Positions 16,940 through 24,726 of a DNA stretch of 64,000 bases are shown here, in pieces. Origin of the DNA: a virus. Position numbers and translations under genes: made by a program. The DNA is taken from positions 1 to 64,000 of IMG/VR virus record IMGVR_UViG_3300020202_000064; one strand, given 5' to 3'. The stretch's first letter is position 1, and every line of letters starts with the position of its first letter. The notes beneath the pieces were generated by a model, which saw only the letters and a list, made by a program, of their open reading frames with translations, was not told where the DNA came from and searched no databases.

Positions 16940-17121
16940 TTTATATAAATTTCCATCACCATTTTTTTATGTCGTCTCCACGTGTCTGCCGCCTGTTTCC
17001 TTCCGCATGTACAAAACTCAGTCATTGAGAATTCACAATTAGACAGGTGTTCGCGATATTTCATGACTTCATCACCCGCAAGAATCAAAGCATAAATATC
17101 TCTTTTTTCCGTATCGTTCAT
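16936..17121 (-). CDS. hypothetical protein with CxCGRK motif
   Basis: A 61-residue soluble protein with a Cys cluster (CEFSMTEFCTCGRKQA), possibly a small zinc site. It is coupled by ATGA to the kinase-like gene. No family is recognised. Confidence 0.55.
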   Translation of the reverse strand: MNDTEKRDIYALILAGDEVMKYREHLSNCEFSMTEFCTCGRKQAADTWRRHKKMVMEIYIK

Positions 17122-17297
17122 TTAAAATGTTTTGCCATCGCTGTTTCCTTCGCGGAACAACAACCACCATGCCTGCAAATATCTCCACCTTTACCCATAT
17201 AACTGCCGCACATGCAAAGGTTTTCGTCGATATCGCTATAAACCCAATTGTAATAGCCGCGTTTTAACTTATAGAAAATGAGCCATACATGCGTCAT
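17118..17297 (-). CDS. Cys-rich small protein
   Basis: A 59-residue protein starting MTHVWLIFYKLKR, with Cys/His residues typical of zinc binding (CMCGSYMGKGGDICRHGGCC). The internal ATG at 17297 is preferred because the longer frame runs antiparallel through the neighbour. Function unknown. Confidence 0.5.
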   Translation of the reverse strand: MTHVWLIFYKLKRGYYNWVYSDIDENLCMCGSYMGKGGDICRHGGCCSAKETAMAKHFK

Positions 17298-17469
17298 TTT
17301 CCCAATGAGAAAGTTCTTCATAGTGAATCGGTTTGGGAGTGTACATCCTGCGCTTACGAATAATCTGGCGACAACAAAGAGCACATTCTGTTATATGGGT
17401 GTGATACCAGCATCCTTTGTTTGGTTTGGGACCATTTCTGGTCATATGCATGCCGCTACCACGTTTCAT
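17269..17469 (-). CDS. Cys/His-rich zinc-finger-like protein
   Basis: A 66-residue protein with HTHITECALCCRQIIRKRR and a later CMAHF, a spacing fit for one zinc. Small zinc-ribbon proteins of this size are common in phage early regions. It overlaps the next gene by 29 nt. The start may be the later MTRNG. Confidence 0.55.
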   Translation of the reverse strand: MKRGSGMHMTRNGPKPNKGCWYHTHITECALCCRQIIRKRRMYTPKPIHYEELSHWENDACMAHFL

Positions 17470-17783
17470 TTAAATTGTGGAAATCGTTCCGTTCGGCCAA
17501 ACTTCACAAAAAAAAGATAATCTTTGGCGTTTGGATGATATTTTCTTCCGGAGCAAACTCCTTTCAAAGACTCTATCGCACCTTCTTTCGTCGCTCCACA
17601 AGCGGTGAATTCATTTACTCCCGCTTCTCCATATCCAGCCCAAGCGTATTGTGTGCCTACTAACGTAGCCCTGATATGACTCCCCACTAGGTCGAGCCGG
17701 ATTTTAAAACCCATTGTCTCTAACCAATGTAGAAAGTCAACCTTTTGATTTGACTCAATAATATTATCTATAATAACGCTCAT
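17466..17783 (-). CDS. hypothetical protein
   Basis: A 105-residue alpha/beta protein. It is ATGA-coupled to the PP2C gene upstream and the zinc-finger-like gene downstream. No family is recognised. Confidence 0.55.
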   Translation of the reverse strand: MSVIIDNIIESNQKVDFLHWLETMGFKIRLDLVGSHIRATLVGTQYAWAGYGEAGVNEFTACGATKEGAIESLKGVCSGRKYHPNAKDYLFFVKFGRTERFPQFK

Positions 17784-18631
17784 ATAAAATTAATTGTGGC
17801 AACTGAAATATCGTCAAAATGTTGCCAGCCATCCTTGGCGCATTGTCTCTTAAAAGCAATCATGCGTCGTTTGACAAATTCCCCATGGAAATTCTTATAG
17901 CCGCCAAGTTCACCAAAGAGTACATGATTTGCCATCGTCATATTAGAGTTGTCCTTCTTATGGAAAGTGTCGATACCATCAGAGAAGACCGACGCAAAAG
18001 CAAGATTTTTTGACGCGTCTGAATATTTTTCGTAATGAAATTTGACACCCGATTCGACCGTTTCGGGGACTTCTGTCAGGTGAGTTGGGGTTACGATATA
18101 TCCCGCGCGTGTGCCAAATTTCGTACCAAACACTCTTTCATATTCCTGTCGTCGTTCGGCATTCCGTAAATAAGAGAGGTAAAATGGCGCATTAGAATCG
18201 AATGAAATTTTGGTCAAATAACCATCATTCGATTTGTACTTGAAATAGAGTGAACCGTCTCCCCAACAAAACGAATATAGGTTATCGTTTAACTCGTCAT
18301 AGAGCAAAGCCACAATCGTAGAGTCTAGTAACGTTTCATCTGGGAACATTCTATTCCATGGCAGACTAAACGTACCATCTAGAATTGCCAAACCAAGTTC
18401 TACCTTGAGTGAGTCAATCTGACCGTTACGAATTAAGAATCTGGCCGCATTGATAAAGTGATACGTTAATACGCGCGCTCCCACATCTGTATCCATGCTG
18501 TTAGAACATCCATCCGCAACGATAGCATAATGATACCGCTTATCATCAACTATAAAACTTCCGCTTTTGGCGTAATCTTGGCAAAAGATATGTCCAGCAC
18601 CAATTTCGTAATATGAATCGGTTTTAATCAT
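17780..18631 (-). CDS. PP2C-family protein phosphatase
   Basis: A 283-residue protein with PP2C metal motifs: YAIVADGCSNSMDTDVGARV (first Asp-Gly), SFCWGDGSLYF (second Asp) and FASVFSDGIDTF (third Asp-Gly). The N-terminal CQDYAKSG matches the QD motif near the start of PP2C domains. The ATG at 18631 is used rather than the upstream TTG. It should dephosphorylate Ser/Thr, most simply opposing the kinase-like protein at 15230. Confidence 0.82.
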   Translation of the reverse strand: MIKTDSYYEIGAGHIFCQDYAKSGSFIVDDKRYHYAIVADGCSNSMDTDVGARVLTYHFINAARFLIRNGQIDSLKVELGLAILDGTFSLPWNRMFPDETLLDSTIVALLYDELNDNLYSFCWGDGSLYFKYKSNDGYLTKISFDSNAPFYLSYLRNAERRQEYERVFGTKFGTRAGYIVTPTHLTEVPETVESGVKFHYEKYSDASKNLAFASVFSDGIDTFHKKDNSNMTMANHVLFGELGGYKNFHGEFVKRRMIAFKRQCAKDGWQHFDDISVATINFI

Positions 18632-18839
18632 GCTTAAATTCAATTGTCATGCCCCATCCCACGTTCTTTATTCGGCAACCCATGTATTTTGCCATGCAAT
18701 ATTGACAAATTATCTTTTGATAATGCTTGTTATGTTCTTCTTCCCAACCCCAAGAAAATTCAATAAGTGGCCATTTCTCTTCACGCGCTTTTTGAACATA
18801 GACATCGATAATTCTGACGGTTCTGGGGTCAATGGTCAT
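18624..18839 (-). CDS. hypothetical protein
   Basis: A 71-residue protein starting MTIDPRTVRIIDVYV, with a CQYCMAKYMGCR segment that could bind zinc. The ATG is chosen because it overlaps the upstream stop (ATGA). A longer frame to 18974 is not needed. Confidence 0.55.
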   Translation of the reverse strand: MTIDPRTVRIIDVYVQKAREEKWPLIEFSWGWEEEHNKHYQKIICQYCMAKYMGCRIKNVGWGMTIEFKHD

Positions 18840-19279
18840 AGCGGATGCCACGCAGCACTCAATCCGAGACAATAAGCGAAGTTGGATTGAACATTTCGAG
18901 GAAAATAAGTAGCGTAGTATTGCATATAATCCCCACCAATACCGCCGCCCTCCGATTCTATTTTTACAACACAAGGATATTCTCTTGGATATTTTTTTAT
19001 CTTACTCTTGTAATAGTAGATTTTTTCATAATCTTCTTTGGTACGAACAAGATGAAAGTTGCCAATTTTCCTCGGGGGCAATCCATCAGACAAAATAAGG
19101 TCGTCCGTCTCAATTTTAAAACAGCCAAGATTAATTAGGTCGGCAAAGTTATATCGGTAGGGTGGAGACTGTTTGGAATGTTCCATGGAGTAGGTTCCAT
19201 CTCCGTTGGATAGAAACCGCTCTCCATCGTCGCGCACCAAACATTTCGGCAATTCGTTTTTAGATTTCTGGATTGACAT
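18836..19279 (-). CDS. hypothetical protein
   Basis: A 147-residue protein, Tyr/Lys-rich, with Gly-rich ESEGGGIGGDY near the end. It is located between the PP2C and vWA genes of the triad operon. No family is recognised. Confidence 0.55.
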   Translation of the reverse strand: MSIQKSKNELPKCLVRDDGERFLSNGDGTYSMEHSKQSPPYRYNFADLINLGCFKIETDDLILSDGLPPRKIGNFHLVRTKEDYEKIYYYKSKIKKYPREYPCVVKIESEGGGIGGDYMQYYATYFPRNVQSNFAYCLGLSAAWHPL

Positions 19280-19484
19280 AATAACCTTCTAAGAATAAAC
19301 GGGCTAGTTTTTTCTCGTCTTCTGAATAGTGTTCGGCGCAATCAGAGCCGCCACCACCCTCTATGCCATATTTACGGCAATATTTATCGTAATCGTAATC
19401 AGACCAAACTGCCGTCCCCAACACATAGTAAAGATACTGATGCGCCTTTACTACATGTTGGGGAGTGACATTCTCCAAATTCAT
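19260..19484 (-). CDS. small protein resembling the Ia domain of NAD-dependent DNA ligase
   Basis: A 74-residue protein. Its core, HQYLYYVLGTAVWSDYDYDK, matches the HxYYxxxxPxxSDxxYD pattern of the LigA Ia (NAD/NMN-binding) domain, but no adenylation domain follows. It may be a fragment or a stand-alone NMN-recognition module. Given the phage's NAD genes the resemblance is notable but unproven. The ATG at 19484 overlaps the vWA stop. Confidence 0.5.
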   Translation of the reverse strand: MNLENVTPQHVVKAHQYLYYVLGTAVWSDYDYDKYCRKYGIEGGGGSDCAEHYSEDEKKLARLFLEGYYVNPEI

Positions 19485-20221
19485 CAAATCGTAAGATTCT
19501 GTGATGGACCACCGGTTTTCAACGACTGACTACTCGAACTAATCGAACGACTTACAAAGTCGGCCAACTTAGCGAGTGCCTTCGCATCGGTCTTATCGAT
19601 ATGAACGAACTGGTCGAGACCTACCTGATTGGCGAAATCATCCAGATAATTTTTAATACCCGTTTCATCACCAACTCCAATTAGAATTACCTTGATAGAT
19701 TCAAGGGATTCGCTCTTACGAATCTTATCCAGAGTCGCCTTAATCTTGGAAAGGCTGGCGGTAATAGAAGAGTTCTCTTCGCCATCTGTCACAACGAATA
19801 TAACGCCATTGACGAGATAATCCATATCGGCCAATTGCTTCCCGTAGGTTGCAACTGCTTCAATGCCTTCCAGCGCCGAATCGAATAGCGCCGTACCACC
19901 AGCGGGGTTAAGTGAAATTTTCGACTCGTCGATTGTATCAAGACCTTGGAAGCCGTGAAGTTCATTCAAGTTCGTATTGAACGCAACCGCACGAATCAGC
20001 AGGTTTTCAGCACGAGGATTCTTGCGACAACTTCCAACAATCTCCTTGTAAGCCTTTTCGAGACCGGCCTTGAAGGGTTGTACAGAACCCGAAACATCGA
20101 TTGCAATACCAACGAGAGTATATTCGCTGGCTCCGAGGGTTTCCGGACGCTGTGCCGTGAACCCGAATTGTGAAACGGTATTAAGAACCGTCGTGTCAGC
20201 CTGACCCATTAATTTTGGCAT
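19484..20221 (-). CDS. von Willebrand A domain protein (TerY-like)
   Basis: A 245-residue vWA protein with an intact MIDAS: IDVSGSVQPF (DxSxS, about residue 40), the Thr in GGTALFDSALE, and VVTDGEENSS. The start at 20221 (MPKLMGQADT) is the first ATG; an upstream TTG would add 14 residues. TerY-type vWA proteins work with a PP2C and a kinase, both encoded downstream here. The C-terminal tail is Ser-rich (SRSISSSSQSLKTGG). Confidence 0.8.
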   Translation of the reverse strand: MPKLMGQADTTVLNTVSQFGFTAQRPETLGASEYTLVGIAIDVSGSVQPFKAGLEKAYKEIVGSCRKNPRAENLLIRAVAFNTNLNELHGFQGLDTIDESKISLNPAGGTALFDSALEGIEAVATYGKQLADMDYLVNGVIFVVTDGEENSSITASLSKIKATLDKIRKSESLESIKVILIGVGDETGIKNYLDDFANQVGLDQFVHIDKTDAKALAKLADFVSRSISSSSQSLKTGGPSQNLTI

Positions 20222-20225
20222 AAGA

Positions 20226-20333
20226 TTATTTGTTATTTCGATTATATTCTTCCGCAATCGCAATTTTGTTAGCTATAACAATAACGACCATACAGAAGAT
20301 AAAAAATAGAGCTAAAGGAAGTATACAACTCAC
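20226..20333 (-). CDS. 35-residue membrane protein (GTG start)
   Basis: A tiny ORF starting with GTG in a GTGA overlap with the pncA stop, mostly one hydrophobic helix (CILPLALFFIFCMVVIVIA) with a charged tail. It fills the gap before the vWA gene exactly. Confidence 0.5.
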   Translation of the reverse strand: MSCILPLALFFIFCMVVIVIANKIAIAEEYNRNNK

Positions 20334-21121
20334 TTGAAGAAGGTAGTTGTCTTGGCGAACTGTACACCCTGCGCCTTCACTTCCTTTACAAAGTCATCCG
20401 CAAGGTTTTCGAAACCGGGCACGGGGCTAACCGCATCCTCAAGAATAACGAACTTCTTGGCGTGTTGAACACCGAATTCAGCGATGATTTGGCGCACAGT
20501 CGTCGCAACACAATGAGATAGTGCCTCACCACAAATTAACAAAACATCCGCATCTTCCAACCGTTTAACGAAAGTGGTATTAATGTTTGTGGTTGGGTCG
20601 GCGGGGTCTGGAACTTCCGCTGCTACAGCGCCAAAATGTTCACTGAAGATGTTGCTTCCTTTCGTTACAAAATCAGCGACAGCAAAATACTTATTCTGCC
20701 ATTCATTTACCGCATCAATAACGCAGGGATACAACCCGTGACCCCATGTTGAAATCAAACAATGTTGTGGCCAAATAACCATGCCGCCCGCAGAAAGACT
20801 CCGAACATAATCAGAATACCGCTTTTGCCACGTTGGATTGGTCGCCCTATATTTTCCGGAAACTACATCATCTTTCGTAATAAACGTAAAGGGTGGAGGG
20901 TTGTTTCCCTTAGAATCTTGCCAACAAACGCCATGTGCAACGTGCAAAGGAACGTGGGAATCAAGTGTGATGCGAATGTCATCAATTTTATCCCCATGTT
21001 GGCGAATCATAGCCGCAATGCGTTCGCAATCCTTATCGGCACCTTTAACAAACAGCGCGCCTTTTGGGTCACAAAAGTCGTTCTGGCAATCCACTAGGAC
21101 CAGTTGAATATTTTTACTCAT
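20330..21121 (-). CDS. pncA: nicotinamidase (isochorismatase fold)
   Basis: A 263-residue cysteine hydrolase. Visible motifs are LVDCQNDFC (catalytic Asp), TLDSHVPLHVAH (metal-binding Asp and His residues), VIWPQHC and ICGEALSHCVATT (nucleophilic Cys). Nicotinamidase turns nicotinamide into nicotinate, the substrate of pncB at 13409. It is longer than typical bacterial PncA (about 210), with insertions around residues 75-105. This completes the first two steps of Preiss-Handler salvage in the window. Confidence 0.85.
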   Translation of the reverse strand: MSKNIQLVLVDCQNDFCDPKGALFVKGADKDCERIAAMIRQHGDKIDDIRITLDSHVPLHVAHGVCWQDSKGNNPPPFTFITKDDVVSGKYRATNPTWQKRYSDYVRSLSAGGMVIWPQHCLISTWGHGLYPCVIDAVNEWQNKYFAVADFVTKGSNIFSEHFGAVAAEVPDPADPTTNINTTFVKRLEDADVLLICGEALSHCVATTVRQIIAEFGVQHAKKFVILEDAVSPVPGFENLADDFVKEVKAQGVQFAKTTTFFK

Positions 21122-21767
21122 ATTTAGTTAAGATTCGTTGATATTTTTGATATTTTCTTTTCAGACCAATTGCATCATTAGGATAACCCTGATAGATGAA
21201 CCGACAAAAGTCAAGTACGAATTTTCGTTTTCCGAAATAAATCATTGACCATCTGGAATTTTTAAATTTACGAAGAGATACTTTTGGGATAATTTTTAAT
21301 TTTTTACAAATCTCAAAAACGTATTTCCAATTCTGATTAAACGGACCCGTAATACAAATTCTAGCTGCACCATCTTTCGCTATGGCTATACATCCATCAC
21401 CGTCTATTATTCCACGATAAAAATATCGCTTCAAAGAACTGGGTATAATTTTTAACACTTTGGTTGGACTTTTAGCTTTAGAACAATAATCTAATCTTTG
21501 TAGAAACCTTGCTAACTTTCTATCCCAAATATTTATTGTTTTAAGTAATTTTCCTTTTCTCGGTTTATATTCATAGACGTTCCAGTTTCCAATATTATTG
21601 AAAACCACATGGAGATTTTTAAAATCTTCGTTATTTATGGTTATCTGAACGTAGTGTTTTTTCTTTCTATAATCTCCAACACAGCCGTCTGCCCATAGAA
21701 ATCCTAGAAAATATGCAATTTCGGCATTTTTTATGTTTAAAAATTGTTCGATTGGAACTTTATCCAT
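21114..21767 (-). CDS. LAGLIDADG homing endonuclease
   Basis: A 217-residue protein with two dodecapeptide motifs, IAYFLGFLWADGCV (about residue 17) and YFYRGIIDGDGCI (about residue 117). It is therefore a single-chain two-motif enzyme. It is free-standing: no intron or intein boundary is visible, and it only overlaps the pncA start and the upstream gene stop by 8 nt each. It is AT-richer and Lys/Phe-richer than its neighbours, suggesting recent acquisition. Confidence 0.85.
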   Translation of the reverse strand: MDKVPIEQFLNIKNAEIAYFLGFLWADGCVGDYRKKKHYVQITINNEDFKNLHVVFNNIGNWNVYEYKPRKGKLLKTINIWDRKLARFLQRLDYCSKAKSPTKVLKIIPSSLKRYFYRGIIDGDGCIAIAKDGAARICITGPFNQNWKYVFEICKKLKIIPKVSLRKFKNSRWSMIYFGKRKFVLDFCRFIYQGYPNDAIGLKRKYQKYQRILTKYE

Positions 21768-22095
21768 TTTGTCCAAAAACCCTAAATTCCAGCAAACCAA
21801 GACGTTGCAATTCGTCAATCACTTCGTTCCATAGGTCAGTGGGAATATCTGTGTACGAAGAATATACTTTCACGCGGTCCGGAAAAGCTTCCTTGAACGG
21901 TTTTTTGATTGAAGTATTCCAATCGAAGAGACGAAATGCGTTTTTAGCCGCGCCGATGCTAGGCCAGACGGCCTTGCCACTCTGCGCTTTTATAATCTTG
22001 CCGCGCCAGTAGATTTGAACAGCTTTACCTTTTCGGAATTCATATCCAGATAAAAGCTTGTCCATTGCGTCGATGATTGATTGAGGTAAATTCAT
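21760..22095 (-). CDS. hypothetical protein
   Basis: A 111-residue soluble protein with a basic, beta-rich middle (GKAVQIYWRGKIIKAQSGKA). It is coupled by ATGA to the upstream gene. No family is recognised. Confidence 0.55.
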   Translation of the reverse strand: MNLPQSIIDAMDKLLSGYEFRKGKAVQIYWRGKIIKAQSGKAVWPSIGAAKNAFRLFDWNTSIKKPFKEAFPDRVKVYSSYTDIPTDLWNEVIDELQRLGLLEFRVFGQNG

Positions 22096-22577
22096 ATAAC
22101 ATTAGATTTCATTATCTCTCTATCTAATTTACGATAATCGTTAATGATATCTCTCAAAATCCGAATAGGATTTGGATAGACATCTGGTGGCACCGGGGTT
22201 TTAATCCCATGAAGTGAGTTGTATTTGCGCAATGCATCCATTTCGCGCCCAATCCTTTCGGCGCGCTCACGAATCAAGCGGTCTTTTTCTTCCCACCATG
22301 TTCGGCATTCCACCCATCCCATATGGTCTTGAACGTCATATTGTTTAACAGAATAACTTCTAACAATCTTCAATTCTTTAGACCTTTTCTCTCTTAGATA
22401 GAATTCAATATAATCTTTAACCGCCGCTTCACTACGCCAAACGATAATTGGCAACATAAACGGAAAGTCGCCATATTGACGAATAAAAGTAAAGCCGCCC
22501 CACCAGCGGCGCTTTTTCAAAGCCCAACCTCTTATACCATTACCATCAACTAATTCGACAATTATATAATCACTCAT
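22092..22577 (-). CDS. hypothetical protein
   Basis: A 161-residue protein starting MSDYIIVELVDGNG. The N-terminal beta domain is followed by an Arg/Glu-rich helix (EEKDRLIRERAERIGREM). It lies 2 nt after the RNase Z gene. No family is recognised. Confidence 0.55.
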   Translation of the reverse strand: MSDYIIVELVDGNGIRGWALKKRRWWGGFTFIRQYGDFPFMLPIIVWRSEAAVKDYIEFYLREKRSKELKIVRSYSVKQYDVQDHMGWVECRTWWEEKDRLIRERAERIGREMDALRKYNSLHGIKTPVPPDVYPNPIRILRDIINDYRKLDREIMKSNVI

Positions 22578-22579
22578 AT

Positions 22580-23410
22580 TTAGAATTCATTAATTTTGTT
22601 TGGATGTACAACTATCCGAGATTCATCAAGCTTATACACAGCGTCCGCAATATCCTTGGGTGAGTATCGGCTTGAAATATGCGCAATCGCAACATGCTTC
22701 ACTTTGGCTTCCCACGCTCGATTTAATGCTTCGTCCAGTGTGAAGTGTGTAGATTCATCCCTGTCTTTCGCATTCAAAAACGAACAATCCATGATTGCTA
22801 ATTCTGCATTAGCGATATCATTAGAATCCAAGTCGTATGCATCTAAGCAGTAAGCGAGCATATTCGCAGTGTACGACTCGCTAAAATCCTTAGATGTAAC
22901 ACCAACCTTGAGTAGTGTAGGAATATGCTTTCCAACGTATTCCTTTTTGAGACGTGTTCGTGCCTCCACAATCTTATAACCGAGTGTGGTGGATTTCTTG
23001 GTATGATGAAGTTTGAATGTTTCAATCCAGTGATGGGCATCAAGTTGGAACTTACAACCAACCTCGGTTGGAATCCAATTAACCTTGAAAGACAACCATG
23101 AACCGAATCGTTTGCTAATGAAGTGAATGTAATCGTGTATGGCGGCATCGTCCGCAGGATAATAAATATCCAGTGGCTTTTCCTTGTCGCCTCGGGATGA
23201 ATTCCGAATCCCCAGAAAGGTTGCCAAGCCGCCGATATGGTCTCCATGTATCGCGTGGCTGATGCAAATCCGCTCGACTCCAAAAATATGGTTTCCGGCA
23301 TACGTGGCGAAGCCCTCCCCAATATCAAACAAGGTTCGAGATGGGTGATGCCAGAACCAGTTGGAGTAAAGCCCCTTACTGAAGGCGGTGATATGGAACT
23401 TCTTGGTCAT
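22580..23410 (-). CDS. RNase Z-like metallo-beta-lactamase (tRNA 3' endonuclease)
   Basis: A 276-residue metallo-beta-lactamase fold protein. SHAIHGDHIGGL (residues 51-62) is the HxHxDH zinc motif. LKLHHTKKST and AIMDCSF supply further ligands. Near the end, VAIAHISSRYSPKD matches the HxSSRY signature typical of tRNase Z. RNase Z cuts pre-tRNA after the discriminator base. A phage copy makes sense beside some 40 phage tRNA genes, several without an encoded CCA, and could open the closed acceptor loops of the permuted elements. It lacks an obvious long flexible arm. Confidence 0.8.
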   Translation of the reverse strand: MTKKFHITAFSKGLYSNWFWHHPSRTLFDIGEGFATYAGNHIFGVERICISHAIHGDHIGGLATFLGIRNSSRGDKEKPLDIYYPADDAAIHDYIHFISKRFGSWLSFKVNWIPTEVGCKFQLDAHHWIETFKLHHTKKSTTLGYKIVEARTRLKKEYVGKHIPTLLKVGVTSKDFSESYTANMLAYCLDAYDLDSNDIANAELAIMDCSFLNAKDRDESTHFTLDEALNRAWEAKVKHVAIAHISSRYSPKDIADAVYKLDESRIVVHPNKINEF

Positions 23411-23682
23411 TTCTGCTCATCAAAAAGCTTTAAAACCTCTTCGTCAAACCTAATCGTAGACATTCCTAGACGCCGGATAAATTCTGCGCGACTGATTTTT
23501 TCATTCCAGCTTTCTTCGAAATTCGACCGGTCCCAACCATCCGGGTCCAAAATGATAGTGTCGGGGCACAATTCCTTATGCCATTCATCACTTGTTTTCT
23601 TTGGAGACCAATCAATCGCGTCATAATTCGATTTATATTGGGCGCTAAAACAATTTCTTGATTTGTCTCCTTTGCCATTCAT
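23407..23682 (-). CDS. hypothetical protein
   Basis: A 91-residue charged soluble protein (WSPKKTSDEWHKELCPDTII), ATGA-coupled to RNase Z. No family is recognised. Confidence 0.55.
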   Translation of the reverse strand: MNGKGDKSRNCFSAQYKSNYDAIDWSPKKTSDEWHKELCPDTIILDPDGWDRSNFEESWNEKISRAEFIRRLGMSTIRFDEEVLKLFDEQK

Positions 23683-23969
23683 CCGTGTCCTTCTTTTAAT
23701 TTTTCTGGAATACTTCTTTTGGTAATTCTATAGGTAGAATTCTCAGTCTCAACAAGATTGCCCTCAATCGAAATAACTACCGAAGTGTTGAATACGCCCG
23801 CCCTACCAGTGGGGTAGTTTATATTGCGCATTCGCCACATTTTAATATGGTCGCCAACAGTAATATCCCGAATCAGAATTCCCTCTACCCAATATTTCAC
23901 CGTCACCCCGTTCGAATTGGGGTTTTTCTCCGCAACCTTTGTAATTCGAACGTAGGTATCTTTTTTCAT
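23679..23969 (-). CDS. hypothetical protein
   Basis: A 96-residue, beta-rich protein (ITVGDHIKMWRMRNINYPTG), coupled to the kinase gene upstream. It may be a small barrel. No family is recognised. Confidence 0.55.
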   Translation of the reverse strand: MKKDTYVRITKVAEKNPNSNGVTVKYWVEGILIRDITVGDHIKMWRMRNINYPTGRAGVFNTSVVISIEGNLVETENSTYRITKRSIPEKLKEGHG

Positions 23970-24454
23970 TTGGTTACTTGTTTTAGCCCGACTATTTCAC
24001 AGTCCTTGGTTATATTATAAATTCGGTCGAAACCTTCGTGATAGGTAGGTGTCACAAACTTAGAAGCTTGCTTATGGATTACAGACTCAGGCACCTTACG
24101 CTGTCTTCCTTCTTGGAATTTAAGCGCCCGCTTTACATCCGGTTCGGTATAATGACACTCCAATCGAGTGTTAAAATTCGCTCGAACACTAAGATTGGCC
24201 CTATCAACCGGTTTAAGTGACGTTGCGTCGACAATCACTGACTTACCCTCTTTTAAAGCTTCGTGAATACGGCGGGGTAGGATGACTGTAAAAATTAAAC
24301 CGTTTTTACTTTGGTCTTCCTCCGTGCCGCTCAATTCCTTTCGTATGGAATCGGTGGAAATGATAACAGCACCAGTCTGTTGGGCAAGTGTCTGTGCGTA
24401 TGTACTCTTACCAGAAGATGAGATACCCGCAAGAATAAAAAGTGTCTGTTGCAT
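23966..24454 (-). CDS. polynucleotide 5'-kinase-like P-loop protein
   Basis: A 162-residue P-loop kinase with Walker A GISSSGKST (residues 10-18), the substrate Asp in VIISTDSIRKEL, and VIVDATSLKPVDRANL, the arrangement seen in the kinase half of T4 Pnkp and related AAA_33 proteins. No phosphatase domain is attached. A 5'-OH RNA kinase would prepare ends for the two RNA ligases of this phage. Nucleoside kinase activity cannot be excluded. It lies in the cluster with RNase Z and the Thg1-like enzyme. Confidence 0.75.
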   Translation of the reverse strand: MQQTLFILAGISSSGKSTYAQTLAQQTGAVIISTDSIRKELSGTEEDQSKNGLIFTVILPRRIHEALKEGKSVIVDATSLKPVDRANLSVRANFNTRLECHYTEPDVKRALKFQEGRQRKVPESVIHKQASKFVTPTYHEGFDRIYNITKDCEIVGLKQVTK

Positions 24455-24465
24455 TGCGCCATCAC

Positions 24466-24726
24466 TTACTTTTTTTCTATTTCGTCAACTTTATTTTCGG
24501 TAGGATTGTTAACTGGCGCATTTTGAGATAGTTGCAATTTTGCTGCCGCTTGCCGCTGCATCAGCCAATTGAGAGCATCCAATACCATAGGAGAGTGGCT
24601 ATCCCCAAAATGTTGGCGCACGACTTCTCGGGTAACCTCGCTATGCTGCCAGAGACGGTCGATAGCGTTAGAATAACGTAAAAGCGTCACGTATACTTCA
24701 TCCTGTAATTGTATAAATTTACTCAT
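24466..24726 (-). CDS. hypothetical helical protein
   Basis: An 86-residue, all-helical-looking protein (starts MSKFIQLQDEVYVTLL), ATGA-coupled to the Thg1-like gene. No family is recognised. Confidence 0.55.
   Translation of the reverse strand: MSKFIQLQDEVYVTLLRYSNAIDRLWQHSEVTREVVRQHFGDSHSPMVLDALNWLMQRQAAAKLQLSQNAPVNNPTENKVDEIEKK

Noticed and set aside
21114-21767. Intein or intron-borne LAGLIDADG
   Set aside because: The flanking genes are complete and no splice-site residues or intron boundaries are present, so it is free-standing.
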